NCBI GenBank assembly: GCA_028622995.1
Contig: JAJQJQ010000097.1
Coordinates: 111,833-175,832 of the forward strand
DNA: 64,000 nt
Reading direction: 5' to 3'
DNA from: Panagrolaimus kolymaensis
Taxonomy: Eukaryota > Nematoda > Chromadorea > Rhabditida > Panagrolaimidae
Below are positions 33,887-44,780 of the stretch, piece by piece. Within the stretch, counting starts at the first letter, position 1. Every line of letters starts with the position of its first letter. The notes under the pieces are model-generated. The model made no database searches. It saw only the letters and a list, made by a program, of their open reading frames with translations, and was not told the origin of the DNA. The position numbers were made by a program, and so were the translations under genes.

Positions 33887-35473
33887 AAGCCATTTTTTAT
33901 AAAATTCGCACTTTTTTGAAGATTCTATGGATTTGGAAAAAATTTTATGTCTATTTCTTGGGCTAATATTGATTACTCAGGGGTTTTCGAGGTCCCTGAT
34001 CACGAATCTGGGCTCAGTTTTAATGGTTTCTTTACTTAATCTCGAGATACAGAGGCCTCATCCAAAAAACTCAACTTTTTTTTGAGACGCATGTTTTAAA
34101 AAGTGACTGGCAGAAAAATAGCAAAAAATACGCTGATTATTTTTGTGATTGGTGCCAACTATCGAAGTCCAATGATAATTGGGTCAAAAGTCCATTTTCC
34201 TGTATTTTTTGATGATTTTTTATTTAAAACTCGAGATCTGTGAGACGGGGAATGTGTTTTTATTAAAGATTCGGATTCTCCATAAAATTCTGCCCTAGAA
34301 AATCGAAAATGTGAATTTTTTTCCTAGGGGCACGGAAAACCCATGACACCATCAATGAGATACACCAACATGAGGTCATAGGACAAGTACCTCATCAATA
34401 CATGAAAAAATTCCAAACTCTACCCAAAAAACATAGAAAAATTTATTTTATGATGTTACAAATCGATAAAACTTCATATCTCTTTGCTCATTCTTTTTTC
34501 GTTACACTCTGAAGTTTAATATTAGCAACACGATGGTCAAAAAACCAAAATTACCAAAATGTGAAATTTTGCCTTACTCTCATCATTTCTAGACCTAATT
34601 TGGGTCGTAGAAACCGAATTTGATAATAGTTTTTATGGTGGACCAGCTTAAAATGGAGTTTGAGCATAGTGAAAATTTGCATGTTTTTAATATTTCATAT
34701 CTCAAGAACTAGTAAATGAAATGCATCAGTGGTTATCAAATTTTGGTTTCTACGACCCAAATTAGGTCTAGAAATGATGAGAGTAAGGCAAAATTTCACA
34801 TTTTGGTAATTTTGGTTTTTTGACCATCGTGTTGCTAATATTAAACTTCAGAGTGTCACGAAAAAAGAATGAGCAAAGAGATATGAAGTTTTATCGATTT
34901 GTAACATCATAAAATAAATTTTTCTATGTTTTTTGGGTAGAGTTTGGAATTTTTTCATGTATTGATGAGGTACTTGTCCTATGACCTCATGTTGGTGTAT
35001 CTCATTGATGGTGTCATGGGTTTTCCGTGCCCCTAGGAAAAAAATTCACATTTTCGATTTTCTAGGGCAGAATTTTATGGAGAATCCGAATCTTTAATAA
35101 AAACACATTCCCCGTCTCACAGATCTCGAGTTTTAAATAAAAAATCATCAAAAAATACAGGAAAATGGACTTTTGACCCAATTATCATTGGACTTCGATA
35201 GTTGGCACCAATCACAAAAATAATCAGCGTATTTTTTGCTATTTTTCTGCCAGTCACTTTTTAAAACATGCGTCTCAAGAAAAAGTTGAGTTTTTTGGAT
35301 GAGGCCTCTGTATCTCGAGATTAAGTAAAGAAACCATTAAAACTGAGCCCAGATTCGTGATCAGGGACCTCGAAAACCCCTGAGTAATCAATATTAGCCC
35401 AAGAAATAGACATAAAATTTTTTCCAAATCCATAGAATCTTCAAAAAAGTGCGAATTTTATAAAAAATGGCTT
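33887..35473. mobile_element. Foldback element copy 1: near-perfect 1.59-kb palindrome
   Basis: Two arms of about 740 bp (33887-34628 and 34733-35473) are reverse complements with only scattered mismatches, around a spacer of about 105 bp. Both ends are AAGCCATTTTTT. Flanks carry matching ATAT (33883-33886 and 35474-35477), a candidate 4-bp target duplication, although the site itself is TA-rich. It contains no coding capacity, so it would be a non-autonomous element. A second copy at 56241-57820 confirms the ends. If transcribed it would form a long hairpin RNA. Confidence 0.9.
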
Positions 35474-36643
35474 ATATATAAGAAAATTATTAATTTGAAT
35501 TTATACTTTGTAATATATTTTTTTTTGTGAAGAAACAGCTGTCAAAGAAAGTGTTTTTTTATGGTTTCTCAGAATATTAAATATATATTTTTCATAAACT
35601 ATAATGTATTTATTAACTTTTTAAAATAAAACATGAAAACAAAGAATAGATCTTGCTATTTACATTTCAGAGAGAGAATTGTGCTAGAATAAAAAAAAAA
35701 CAACATAAAAAATATATTTTTGTTTAATCAATAAAAAATAATTTATTTATTTAGTTTTGCTTTTAAAGTGTATATTTTTTGAGTATAAAATTCTTTATTA
35801 TTTTAATTTTTACAACAACTATAATCCTTTAGTCTTTTTAAAGTTCGCATAAATTTTTTTATTATCAATTTTTCAAAATTTGTTTAATGTAAGGTTCCGT
35901 TTCCGGATGTCCTTACTTTTAGGGATTCTTATGGTCTTGTACTCTCGAAGAGCACTAAATTCAGTCAAACCTTTTGACTTTAATTCAAAAGCCCTTTCTT
36001 TTGATTCGCGGTTATCTGTGAGCTTCCTTGAAGCTTCTTTTATGCCAGTTCCTTGACGATCGCTTTATTCTTTCAGATAACTTTTCGCTTTATTTCACTT
36101 TTAGCTAAAACACTTTTCAATACTCTGACGATACAACTTGGTAAAGTGAGAGGGGTTCCAACTTTATTATGGGACCTTATGGCTTTAAATACAAAGATAT
36201 CAAACATACAAAGAAAGAATAATACAAGCAAGCTAGGCGGAGCTCTGCCGATGGCTATGATCGAGCTCCGTCAGCGACATTCAAATAATAAACATATTAA
36301 AACAGAAAAGAATGCATGGGAAAGCGGAAGGGTGATAAAAAAGGCAACAATGCTAAAGGGATTTATAATAAACTTACAATAATAAAACAAAAGGATTTGA
36401 AAAATGATTGGTGATGGTTCTTTGTGGTGATTACGCGGCTTGGAATGGCTTTAACAGGATTTGTTGGATGATTTTGTGATCATTGGAGTGAAGGTGATTC
36501 ATGGGCTAACCATGACGAAGGAAAGGAAGGATGGATTCAATTGAGGGTGAGCTTGTTGAGGTCCAAGGTTTTTGAGTGCGGTGGACTTTGTGACGGATTT
36601 GGTGGAGGTGTTTCAGTATGATTTTGAGCAAATGGACTTTTCC
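35474..36643. other. Intergenic, with a coding-like relic and a small hairpin
   Basis: About 1.2 kb with higher GC after 35885. On the minus strand 36050-35885 an open frame of roughly 60 codons without Met has natural-looking composition (ESKERAFELKSKGLTEFS and similar); no family is recognised. At 36238-36245 and 36263-36270 an 8-bp perfect stem (CGGAGCTC/GAGCTCCG) surrounds a 17-nt loop. The plus-strand frame at 36053-36382 looks spurious. Confidence 0.35.
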
Positions 36644-37701
36644 TTACATTAAAAAAATAAAAAACAATGAGAAAAAAAAGAGCTGTAACCCAAGCTTGGG
36701 GGAAGGTTGGCATCCTGAGTTTCGAGATGATTGAATCATTGAAATTAAATGATTGACAAATTCTTTTTCCTTAAAATAATAGTCAACATGTTCGCCATTT
36801 ATGTATTTTCGAAGAGTAACACCTGAAACACAAAATAATTTTGTTCTTTTTAATTTTGATTTTTCAATTGGACCATTAAATCCTCCATATACTAAAAAAA
36901 AATGAATTAAAAATTTTATAATATCAAGTTTTTTTTTTCTTTACTTTTTTGAATAAAATCATTTGCATTTTTTTGATTTGCGTTTGCATAATCGTCTTCC
37001 ATCTTAATTGCATTTTCAAAGGAAATGTCCATTTTTGAACGAACAAAAATTACAGGATGTTTAATATATTGTTCAGCATAAGCTGCCAAATCAAGTTCTT
37101 CTGTGCCGATGGTGTCTTGGACGAGAACAACTAATACATCAAACCCACATAAACCTTTGTCACTGAAATGTTTTATTCATTCATTAAAAATGCTTTGGTG
37201 TTAGACAACTTACACATTATATCCTTCAACAGTATGATTTAAAGTGCCACATCCGGGAAGATCGTATAGTCGAACCTTCTGTAACTCTTCTTGATGAAAC
37301 TGATAATATTTTACTTTTTGTGTTGCTTCTAATGTATCCGTTTTTGCACTGTAGGGATCAGTATTTTTTAATCCTCGAATTGCATTAATAAGTGTAGATT
37401 TTCCAGTTTTTGCGTGTCCAGCAAACGCAATATTAATATATCTATCCTGAAATTAAAATTAATTCGTAAAAAATTATTTTTTAAAGCTGATGGCAAACAT
37501 ACCGTATCAATACCATATTTCGCTTGGGCATCCGCAATACAGGTGTCGTCAGAACGCCAAAGAGGAGCCAAAACCACAATGGCCGTAAGGGCTGCTATGA
37601 ACAATTTTATGCCCCTTAAAAAATCGAGCAATTTGGTTTTATATAAAAATCGGAATTTTTTAAACTTACGCATAAAGTATTGCTGCTGTTGCTGGTTCCA
37701 T
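36644..37701 (-). CDS. IRG-like dynamin-superfamily GTPase
   Basis: Five exons (37701-37670, 37614-37503, 37446-37214, 37162-36945, 36891-36644) sum to 843 bp, encoding 280 residues. The start is a short 32-bp exon (MEPATAAILYA) spliced at GTAAGT. Exon 2 encodes a hydrophobic segment (residues about 12-32, IKLFIAALTAIVVLAPLW). The GTPase domain follows: P-loop GHAKTGKST (G1), DLPGCG (G3, with Pro after Asp as in IRG proteins), VLVVLVQD strand, and RSKMD (G4). Family knowledge: interferon-inducible IRG GTPases of vertebrates act on pathogen vacuoles, and relatives exist in invertebrates. The helical C-terminal domain seems short, and the protein ends in a hydrophobic stretch that could be a tail anchor or read-through of an unrecognised intron. 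Membrane association is inferred from the N-terminal segment. Confidence 0.8.
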
Positions 37702-39712
37702 TTGTTTATTACACAATCCAAAAATATGTTAACCAATTAAATAAAGAAAGTAATTGTTTGATGAAACAATAATCAAAAAATGAAAATTTTCAAGCCTATT
37801 TATCCTTTTTCTAGTTCATATTTTTACATAATAAAAAATAAGGTGATTCGATAAAAAAAAGATGTTGTGCATTTTTTATCTTGAAAGTGTAATGCACTTG
37901 GCATTTTGGGGATAAAAACATGTCATTCTCTAATTAATTACTCGAAGTAAACAAGCGATAATGAAAGATAATAGTTGCGAAATACTTGATTTCGAAATGA
38001 AAAATTTTGAAATCATGCGTTTATAAAAAGAAACAAATAAGCAACAAACAAGTTGCAAAACAAAAATATGGTTTTGTCTTGAATTTAAATTTCAAGTGCA
38101 ATAGACTTAAACATTTCTAAATTTTTGCTTGATCATGACGAATCATGACAGCCACATTATCAATCAGTTTTTTATACATTAACATGGATAAAACCACATT
38201 TTTTGGAATATTCTGTTTTTGCATTATTTTTCATTTGCGCAAAATACGAAACATTTTTTTCAACGCATTTTTTTGCACTCATTTCTTCCCTTTGTTTTCT
38301 TTCTTTCTTTCCAACAATGATAACAAATTATTTTGGCTTTTTATCTTCCTTTCTTTCTTGCTTTATTTCTTTCTTTTATTTTGTTGCATTCAAAACAAAA
38401 ACACGAAAAAGTAACAAAAAGAAACAAATAAACAAAAATCAATCCCCCTTTCCTTTCCCTTTCCTTTTTTCAACCAATCCATAAAATAGCCAGGATGCGA
38501 CAAATTTTTTTTTCAAAATAACCTTCAAAATAAATTTATTACACAAACTAAAAAGACAACTGACAGCCAGCTTAGAGGAATCCACGGCAAGCTCTTTTTG
38601 CAGAAGCTGGTTACACCCCAGAAAAAACTTAAAGATCAATGGACCGAGCACGCGCTCCATTAACGTTAATCTTTAGTTCTCAATAAAATAACGTTAATTT
38701 TTATAATTTTTTTTCTTTCTCAATAATATAAAATAATCAAATGCGCAATAAAATCGACCAAATATTTTTTTAATCTCTTTTTATATATATATAATTCTTT
38801 CAACTTGAGGTTTTGCCACCATAAAAAATCAAGAAACTCTAAGCGGGTCTTTAGTAAGAACTATAGAGTCAAAAAACTAAAGGCCTAGCGCGTCTCCATG
38901 CAATTTGGTCGATACCTCTTTTCATGTAAAACATATTTATTATTCATTTTCTTCTTCTTTTACAAATTTTTTTTTAAAATGCTAGCAATAAAACTAAAGA
39001 AAAGTTTTATAACTGTCAGGTGCTTCTTTTTAGCCAGGAAAATGTGTAATAAATAGTGAAAATGAAGGAAATTTTGGAAATTCTTTATACTAGAAAAAAG
39101 ATATATAAAATTTGAAACAGCAACATAAAACATAACAAAAAAATTTTGTTTTAAAAACATCTCAGCTATAAATTAATCAATGCCACGTTCGACAAGGTCA
39201 AAATGAGGAGCGGCAGCTGCACCTCGACCAATCCATCCTCAAATGAAAGGGAAGGCAAGGAAAATAAAATGAAAGAAAGTCAAGAAAAAAACAGGATAAA
39301 CACAATTCTTTTCGGGAAGATTTTTATTAAAACAAATTCTTTTTATTATAAAAACAAGCCATTCTTCTCTCGTGAAAAAAATTCGAGATACATATCCATC
39401 CGTTGAAAACAAAAAATTCTTTAAACAAAATCTCCTTCAGAAAAATGATCCTACATCACATTCTAACTTATAAAACTTTCTATTGTTGTCATCAATACTT
39501 AATTTTTCCTCTTGTATTTAAAACATATGTCTAATTTTTTTCGCAAACTCGTGCATGCTATAAGATATATTTTTAATAACAAGTTAAGAATATATTGTTT
39601 AATTGGGAAACGTGCACATACTAAAGTTTTTTTTCAAAGAATGTTAATAATTTTTAAAAAATAGTTACAAAAGTTGATAATAAAGCAATTATTTTAATTT
39701 TGTATTTCAAAC
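37702..39712. other. Intergenic, 2 kb, no gene seen
   Basis: Pyrimidine-rich sequence around 38240-38480 gives long open frames that are F/L/S/C low complexity. Around 38560-38660 the base composition is more balanced, and a minus-strand frame (38439-38660) starts with a plausible ATG but has no recognisable domain. No RNA gene is recognised. Confidence 0.45.
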
Positions 39713-40405
39713 TTAAGTTGCGTAACACAAATTGCCAGCACCACAAGTGAATCCAGTGGGGCAAAGCCCATTAGCACATACATCCAAAATGGATGTTTGA
39801 GTGGTTGCTGGCGTTGATGGAGGTGTAGATAGTGGTAAAGTTGAGGTATTTGTAGCAGGTGATGGAACTAGAGTTGTTGTAGGTAAAGTCAATGTATAAG
39901 TTGTAGTTGTTGATGGAATTGCCGTAGTGGTATTAGTAGTAATAGTTGGATTAGTGGCTTGAGGTGTAGTTGTGGTAGGTGGCAATGTGGAATTAATAAG
40001 CAAAGTAGTCAAAATCGTTGTTGTTGGTGGTGTAGTTAATGTCGAGGGAACATTGGTTGTTGGTGGAGGCAATGTGGTCGTCGTCGTTGTAGTTGTCTTA
40101 TCCAAGGGGCATGGAATCTTTGTTGTCGTTGTTGAACCATGATCGCATGGAGACGTGGGTGGCGATGTTGATGGATTTGGATATGTTTTGATGCATGTTA
40201 CTGTACAAATAAGTTCTTCATGGTCTCCATTTTTCATTAAATATCCATCATTTGTAAAAATATTCTCGTCGAGTATTGTAGACCCTAAAAAACTTGATTT
40301 CTCACATATTTTTTTTTTTCGATTTAAAACTATTTTCTTACCGTGACCATTTCCAACAATAAAGAAGAAAAGAAAAGTAAATTTGAGGTAGCTCAAACGG
40401 GTCAT
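39713..40405 (-). CDS. Mucin-like Thr-rich secreted protein
   Basis: Two exons (40405-40342, 40284-39713) total 636 bp, encoding 211 residues. Exon 1 is a signal peptide (MTRLSYLKFTFLFFFIVGNGHG). Residues about 22-60 have three Cys. The centre is a Thr/Pro/Ser domain with runs such as KTTTTTTTTLPPPTT, expected to be heavily O-glycosylated. The C-terminus is a 23-residue Cys-rich tail (CANGLCPTGFTCGAGNLC). From its start to about 39795 the sequence is almost identical to the N-terminal part of the vWD mucin at 50157-52345. The last exon portion is unrelated, so this paralogue lacks the vWD/C8/TIL part. A TATA-like ATATATAAAG lies at 40431-40440. Probably a surface or secreted mucin; precise role unknown. 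Confidence 0.8.
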   Translation of the reverse strand: MTRLSYLKFTFLFFFIVGNGHGKKIVLNRKKKICEKSSFLGSTILDENIFTNDGYLMKNGDHEELICTVTCIKTYPNPSTSPPTSPCDHGSTTTTKIPCPLDKTTTTTTTTLPPPTTNVPSTLTTPPTTTILTTLLINSTLPPTTTTPQATNPTITTNTTTAIPSTTTTYTLTLPTTTLVPSPATNTSTLPLSTPPSTPATTQTSILDVCANGLCPTGFTCGAGNLCYAT

Positions 40406-41690
40406 TATTCTCGATGCTTGCAATTTGAAGCTTTATATATTTTTTTAATTTAAATCTAATTTCCTTTTATACTCAACCATCGTCCAGTATTTTTTAGTTA
40501 TCATTTTTGTAGCTTTCATAAATGATGGAGGTGGTAAGCTACCTTAAGCATTTTTTTTGTCAACAAAAAGCTAAAACAAAATTAAAAAAAAAATTTCTTT
40601 TCACAAAAATTGGATTGTTGCATTTTCAAATATTGAAAGTGAAACAGATTTATTATGCAACCACTTTTTTTTAAATTGTCTTTTCAAAATTTTCTATACT
40701 TTAATATTATTGTATTTTAATTTTTAGCACAACTAATTTCTTCTTTATTTATTTATTTTTTTGTTATAGAAAATTACAGAATATTTGAGCAGCTATTCTT
40801 CTTCCTTCGTACCAGGCACGTCCGACCACCATCGATATTTTACGAGTTTAAATTGCCTCGAATTAAATTGTCCTTTTTTTGAGGTGCAAATAAAAAGGTA
40901 ACAACAACAATCAAACTAAATTTTTAATAAATATTAAAAAGAAAATTCTTCCACCACAAATTTTTAAATTTAAATATTATAATCTGTTTAAATAAATCGC
41001 AAAAGAATTAAGCTTTAATTTTTCTTTATTTTTTCATTAAACTCTTTTTTTGAAAATTGTTACATCAGCTGCTAGCCACCAACCGATGGCTACTTTACGC
41101 ATTCAATGGTTTCAGGATATTAATTAAGAGGTTTTTATTGAAAAATGAAAAGACATAAATTAATTTTTATGCCTTCAAATGGAATTTTCTTAAAGAATGA
41201 TTCTTAATTTGCCTTTTGTTGCTTTATCATTTTTTGTTATGTTATTTATTTCGCACGAAGTTTTGTACGTTTTTTTTGCTATTTATGTACGAAAAAATTA
41301 ACTCAGCTTTTGAGAGAGATAAATAATATTATCAAAGAGAAATTGAATGCTTTTTATAAACCAACGACAACGAAATTTCATTTTATGGATAAAAAATGTT
41401 TTAAAAACATAGATTGTTTGATTTTTATGAAAATAAAATTTAATGTTTGATTAAAATGTGAAACACAGCCGCCATTGATATTGCAATCATTATAAAGGCA
41501 AAACTTATTAAAAAAAGACATACAAAAAAAAACATATTATAAAATTATTTGTGGGGCCCTTCTCTTTGAATATTACTTTTATGTTTAAAGAAATAATAGA
41601 AGCTAAATAAGTAGTACAGAAAAAAAATTTGTCAAATTTAAAAGGAAAAAATCGAATACAAACAAACTGATTATTCCTTTGTTAGTATAA
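40406..41690. repeat. Diverged upstream segment duplicated at 52346-52990
   Basis: Sequence from about 40456 to 41110 aligns with 52396-52990 through blocks such as CTTCCTTCGTACCAGGCACG and GAATTAAATTGTCCTTTTTT, but with many substitutions and indels. In contrast, the adjacent coding block is nearly identical. No gene is recognised from 40406 to 41690 apart from promoter sequence. Confidence 0.6.
40431..40440 (-). promoter_or_regulatory. TATA-like element of the mucin gene
   Basis: ATATATAAAG on the minus strand, 26 bases upstream of the ATG at 40405 and conserved at 52371-52380 upstream of the paralogue. It sits at the edge of the highly identical block. Confidence 0.4.
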
Positions 41691-41890
41691 AAGGACTGAT
41701 GGAACTGCTTTGGATTTTAATAATCGGAAGAAAGGTGAACCTGAAAATGTTACAGAGTCCAATTGCGTTGCTTTATCTATGGCTGATAGATTTTGGAGCT
41801 CAGAAGATTGCTTTAAAAATAAAAAATTTGTTTGTGGTCATTTGTTTAAGAAAAAAAACAGTTTCTTTCTAGCAATGCTTTGTTTTTGAA
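41690..41890 (+). pseudogene. C-type lectin domain fragment
   Basis: One open frame of about 65 codons reads TDGTALDFNN, KKGEPENV, NCVAL, W-S-EDC and FVCG. These are the C-terminal landmarks of a CTLD, including the last two Cys pairs. It aligns with 59047-59200 of the lectin gene at 58698, but the Trp of the NWxxGEP motif is replaced by Arg. No N-terminal CTLD half, signal peptide or start is present. A gene fragment left by duplication. Confidence 0.75.
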
Positions 41891-42525
41891 TTTTTAATGA
41901 TTTTTTATTTCAATTTTTACGATACTTTTTATAACGATTTTTTTATTAGATACAGAAAGAAGTTTCAACTTTGGAATACCATACAATAAAATAAATTTTT
42001 TTATTTTTTTTTCTTCGAACCGCCATTTTTGTAGCTACCGCAACCAAATTTTCTTTTATTTATTTATCTTCTGTTTAAAGAAGCCTGACTGCACCAACGG
42101 AGGAACTTGTTCAAAAAATAATTTTTCTACCCATTTAAGTAATATTTTTGATTTTTTTTAAATTTTATAAAAGTCTATGCGATCGCGGCATCGATCACTT
42201 TCCAAAAATTATTTTTCTTGCTGATTCATTGCTCACAGTTAAAAAGATATTGAGACAAGAATTTTCTTCACTTGTGAACATTCATTCCATCGAAATGTAA
42301 CCAGCCGATCGACCGATTTGGGCTTAATAAACTTTTAAAATGAAAGGACTTAATTTTCCTATTTTTTTACACTATCCTAATATTTTTGAGTTAGACTTGA
42401 TAAGAAATAAATAAATAAATTTGCTGTTGAATTTCATTTTTATTAAAATACAAAAAGATATTACAAAACAAACGAAGAAAAAGCATTTTCACGGGGGAAA
42501 CTTCAAGAGAAAAAGAATAATTTCT

Positions 42526-43493
42526 TTAGCATCGGCCACATGTTTTTGGACATTGTTGCGTCATAAGATCGTAGTATTGCTGAAGAAAAAAAAGTACTAG
42601 GATTAGCTAGAGAATATAAAAAGTAATTTTTCCACAAAACATAAAAATCCATTTTAGAAATGGTCTCGAAATGGAAATTTTACAAAATCTTTAAACCTAA
42701 AATTTTTGATTTGAGACCAAATTTAATTACTCTTTCCAACTTCTTATTATTCTTTACAATAATAAAAACTTACGGCGTTATTGCAAAGATATGCATCCTT
42801 GGTACAATCACTAACTCCAGTAGAGGGATTGATTTTATCTACGCATGAATCGGAATCAGGTCCATCAGATAAAGACCCACCACTGCATCGTCCACAAGTT
42901 TTAGGGCATTGTTGAGTCATAAGATCATAGTAAGCAGCATTATTGCAAAGGTAAGCATCCTTGGTGCAGTCGCTAACACCAGTGTTTGGATTAATTAAAT
43001 CAACGCAACTAAAAAATTTTTTATTTTTTTTATCGTCTGCTTTCTAGGTATTTCACAACAAAAAATAAAATTTTATCGTCTGCTTTTAGACTTTAAAAAA
43101 AAATATTTGTGGAAAAAAACTTACGTGTCATTAACTTGATCACAAGATTTACACGTTCGGGCGCATTGTTTTTTCATAGCATCTCCTAAAATGGAATCAG
43201 AGCATTTTGCGGCATTATTGGTGCAAAACGAATTATCCATAGTATTATCGCAATTTTGACTTGCATCCGTGGTGCAACAAACATCATTGAGACATGTATC
43301 ATCTTCATTGAGGCAATGGCCATTCAAGCAATCTAAAAAAAGAAAGAAGCAAATTTTTAGCATGTAAAAAATTATTTTATTTCAGTTTTTTAAGAAATTT
43401 GACTATCTTACTTCCATTCATAGCGAAACAAGTTTCAGCATAAATTGTTGAAGCAAAAAATGCTAAAGATAAAAAAATAATTTTATCAAACAT
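42526..43493 (-). CDS. Secreted protein with three ShKT domains (copy 1)
   Basis: Four exons (43493-43412, 43332-43125, 43008-42774, 42579-42526) total 579 bp, encoding 192 residues. It has a signal peptide (MFDKIIFLSLAFFASTIYA), then a short Cys-rich linker, then three six-Cys ShKT-type modules at residues about 60-97, 99-140 and 151-192. Each ends in the TCxxC pattern (TCKSC, TCGRC, TCGRC). Modules 2 and 3 are nearly identical, indicating internal duplication. ShKT modules are common in nematode secreted proteins, often next to astacin or tyrosinase domains or alone; most are not toxins, and no toxic function is claimed here. Identical to the copy at 47216-48183. Confidence 0.88.
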
Positions 43494-44780
43494 TTTTGAA
43501 TTATTTTTTTTGTCAGATGCAAAAAAAGGGAAATCAGTCGAGTAAACAAAAAAGCTAAGTATTTTTAAAAGGTTTGAAAATAAAGTGTGACTTTTTAAAG
43601 AAAATTTTTAGACTTTTATACCCCAAAAAATTATGTACTTACCTTCTTCCCACGGAAAAATAATTTCGAAAGCAGTTTAAAAAATTTTTTAAATTTAAAT
43701 TTAATATAATAATTTTTCCACATATTTGCATCCATTTCCATAATTTCACATCAAAATGGATGGCAGTTTTATAAAAGGTAGCCCCCATGAATTTCCGTTT
43801 ACAGATGAAACGGAAAACAAACATCACAATTTAAAAATTTTCTTTACCAGCAAAAGTTTGATGTGGGAAGTTGGCTTTATATGTCTGAATGTAAATATGA
43901 AGCAGCGAAATGCTGCAGCCTAAAAATGATTTCACTCTTCCTAGTTTTTTGTCTTGTCTTATATACGTTACTAACTTTACATCGTCTATGTTTATTCTCG
44001 TGTGCGTCTAATAAAAGCTGGTTATTAAATGTAGTAGGAATCACCTACATCAAAGTTAAAAACAAAATCAGTTTTAAAAAAATAAATCTAAATCTCATTT
44101 GAATAACTATTCACGCTATGAAAGCGACTACTACGTGAACTACATTTTTCATCCAAAAAACCCCAAAATTATTGTTTGCAAAGCTGTGAAGAAAAAAAAC
44201 TAATAATTGGTGTCAGCTACAGCCACCGAAAGCGGTGGTGGGTGGCTTGAAGTGGTTTCCCTTCTACGCAAGTTAGTTAAAATAAAAAATAAATTTGCTT
44301 GGTCACTTGGAAGTTGCCATTTCACCCATCTACAAAAGTATTCTTTTTTTTGTTCCTAAAATTATGTATGTCCATACCCAACAATACTAATTGTTTTAAT
44401 GAATTTTATTCACCACTGGGCATTCTTCGCAAATGTTCATCATCGTTTTTATTGCTTCAAATGTACATATTGAGGAGTTAAAAGGAAATGAAAACAAAAA
44501 ATTTATGAGTTACGCTTGAAATTTTTTTAATATCAATTTATCATTGCTTCTTTGATAATCTAACAAATATCTTTTAATAATTTTATTATATCATATATTT
44601 TTTCTGTTTAAAAATAACTAGATTATTTGCCATTTTTAATTCTTTATTAATAAAATAATTTTAAAAATTTAAATTCTTTGTTTTGAATCCAAAAAAAGAG
44701 AGGATAAAACAATAAAATTTTAAAATTTTAAATTCAAACAAAAATAATTCAATACTTTATGAAATTCTTTTATGATTAAT
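43494..44780. other. Intergenic within duplicated unit (copy 1)
   Basis: About 1.3 kb without a supported gene. A short perfect hairpin (CCACCG-AAAG-CGGTGG) occurs near 44222-44237. Open frames at 43639-44481 have no recognised features. The same sequence recurs at 48184-49470. Confidence 0.5.

Noticed and set aside
33887..35473. Interpreting the palindrome as two divergent genes or an origin
   Set aside because: The arms lack coding capacity, and a second copy with matching ends and a target duplication shows it is a transposable element.
36053..36382. 109-codon plus-strand frame
   Set aside because: Composition changes midway, no homologous motif is seen, and the frame crosses a hairpin; not supported as a gene.
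43863..44481. Plus-strand frames repeated at +4690 (48553-49171)
   Set aside because: They repeat only because the block is duplicated; they lack splice context or motifs.
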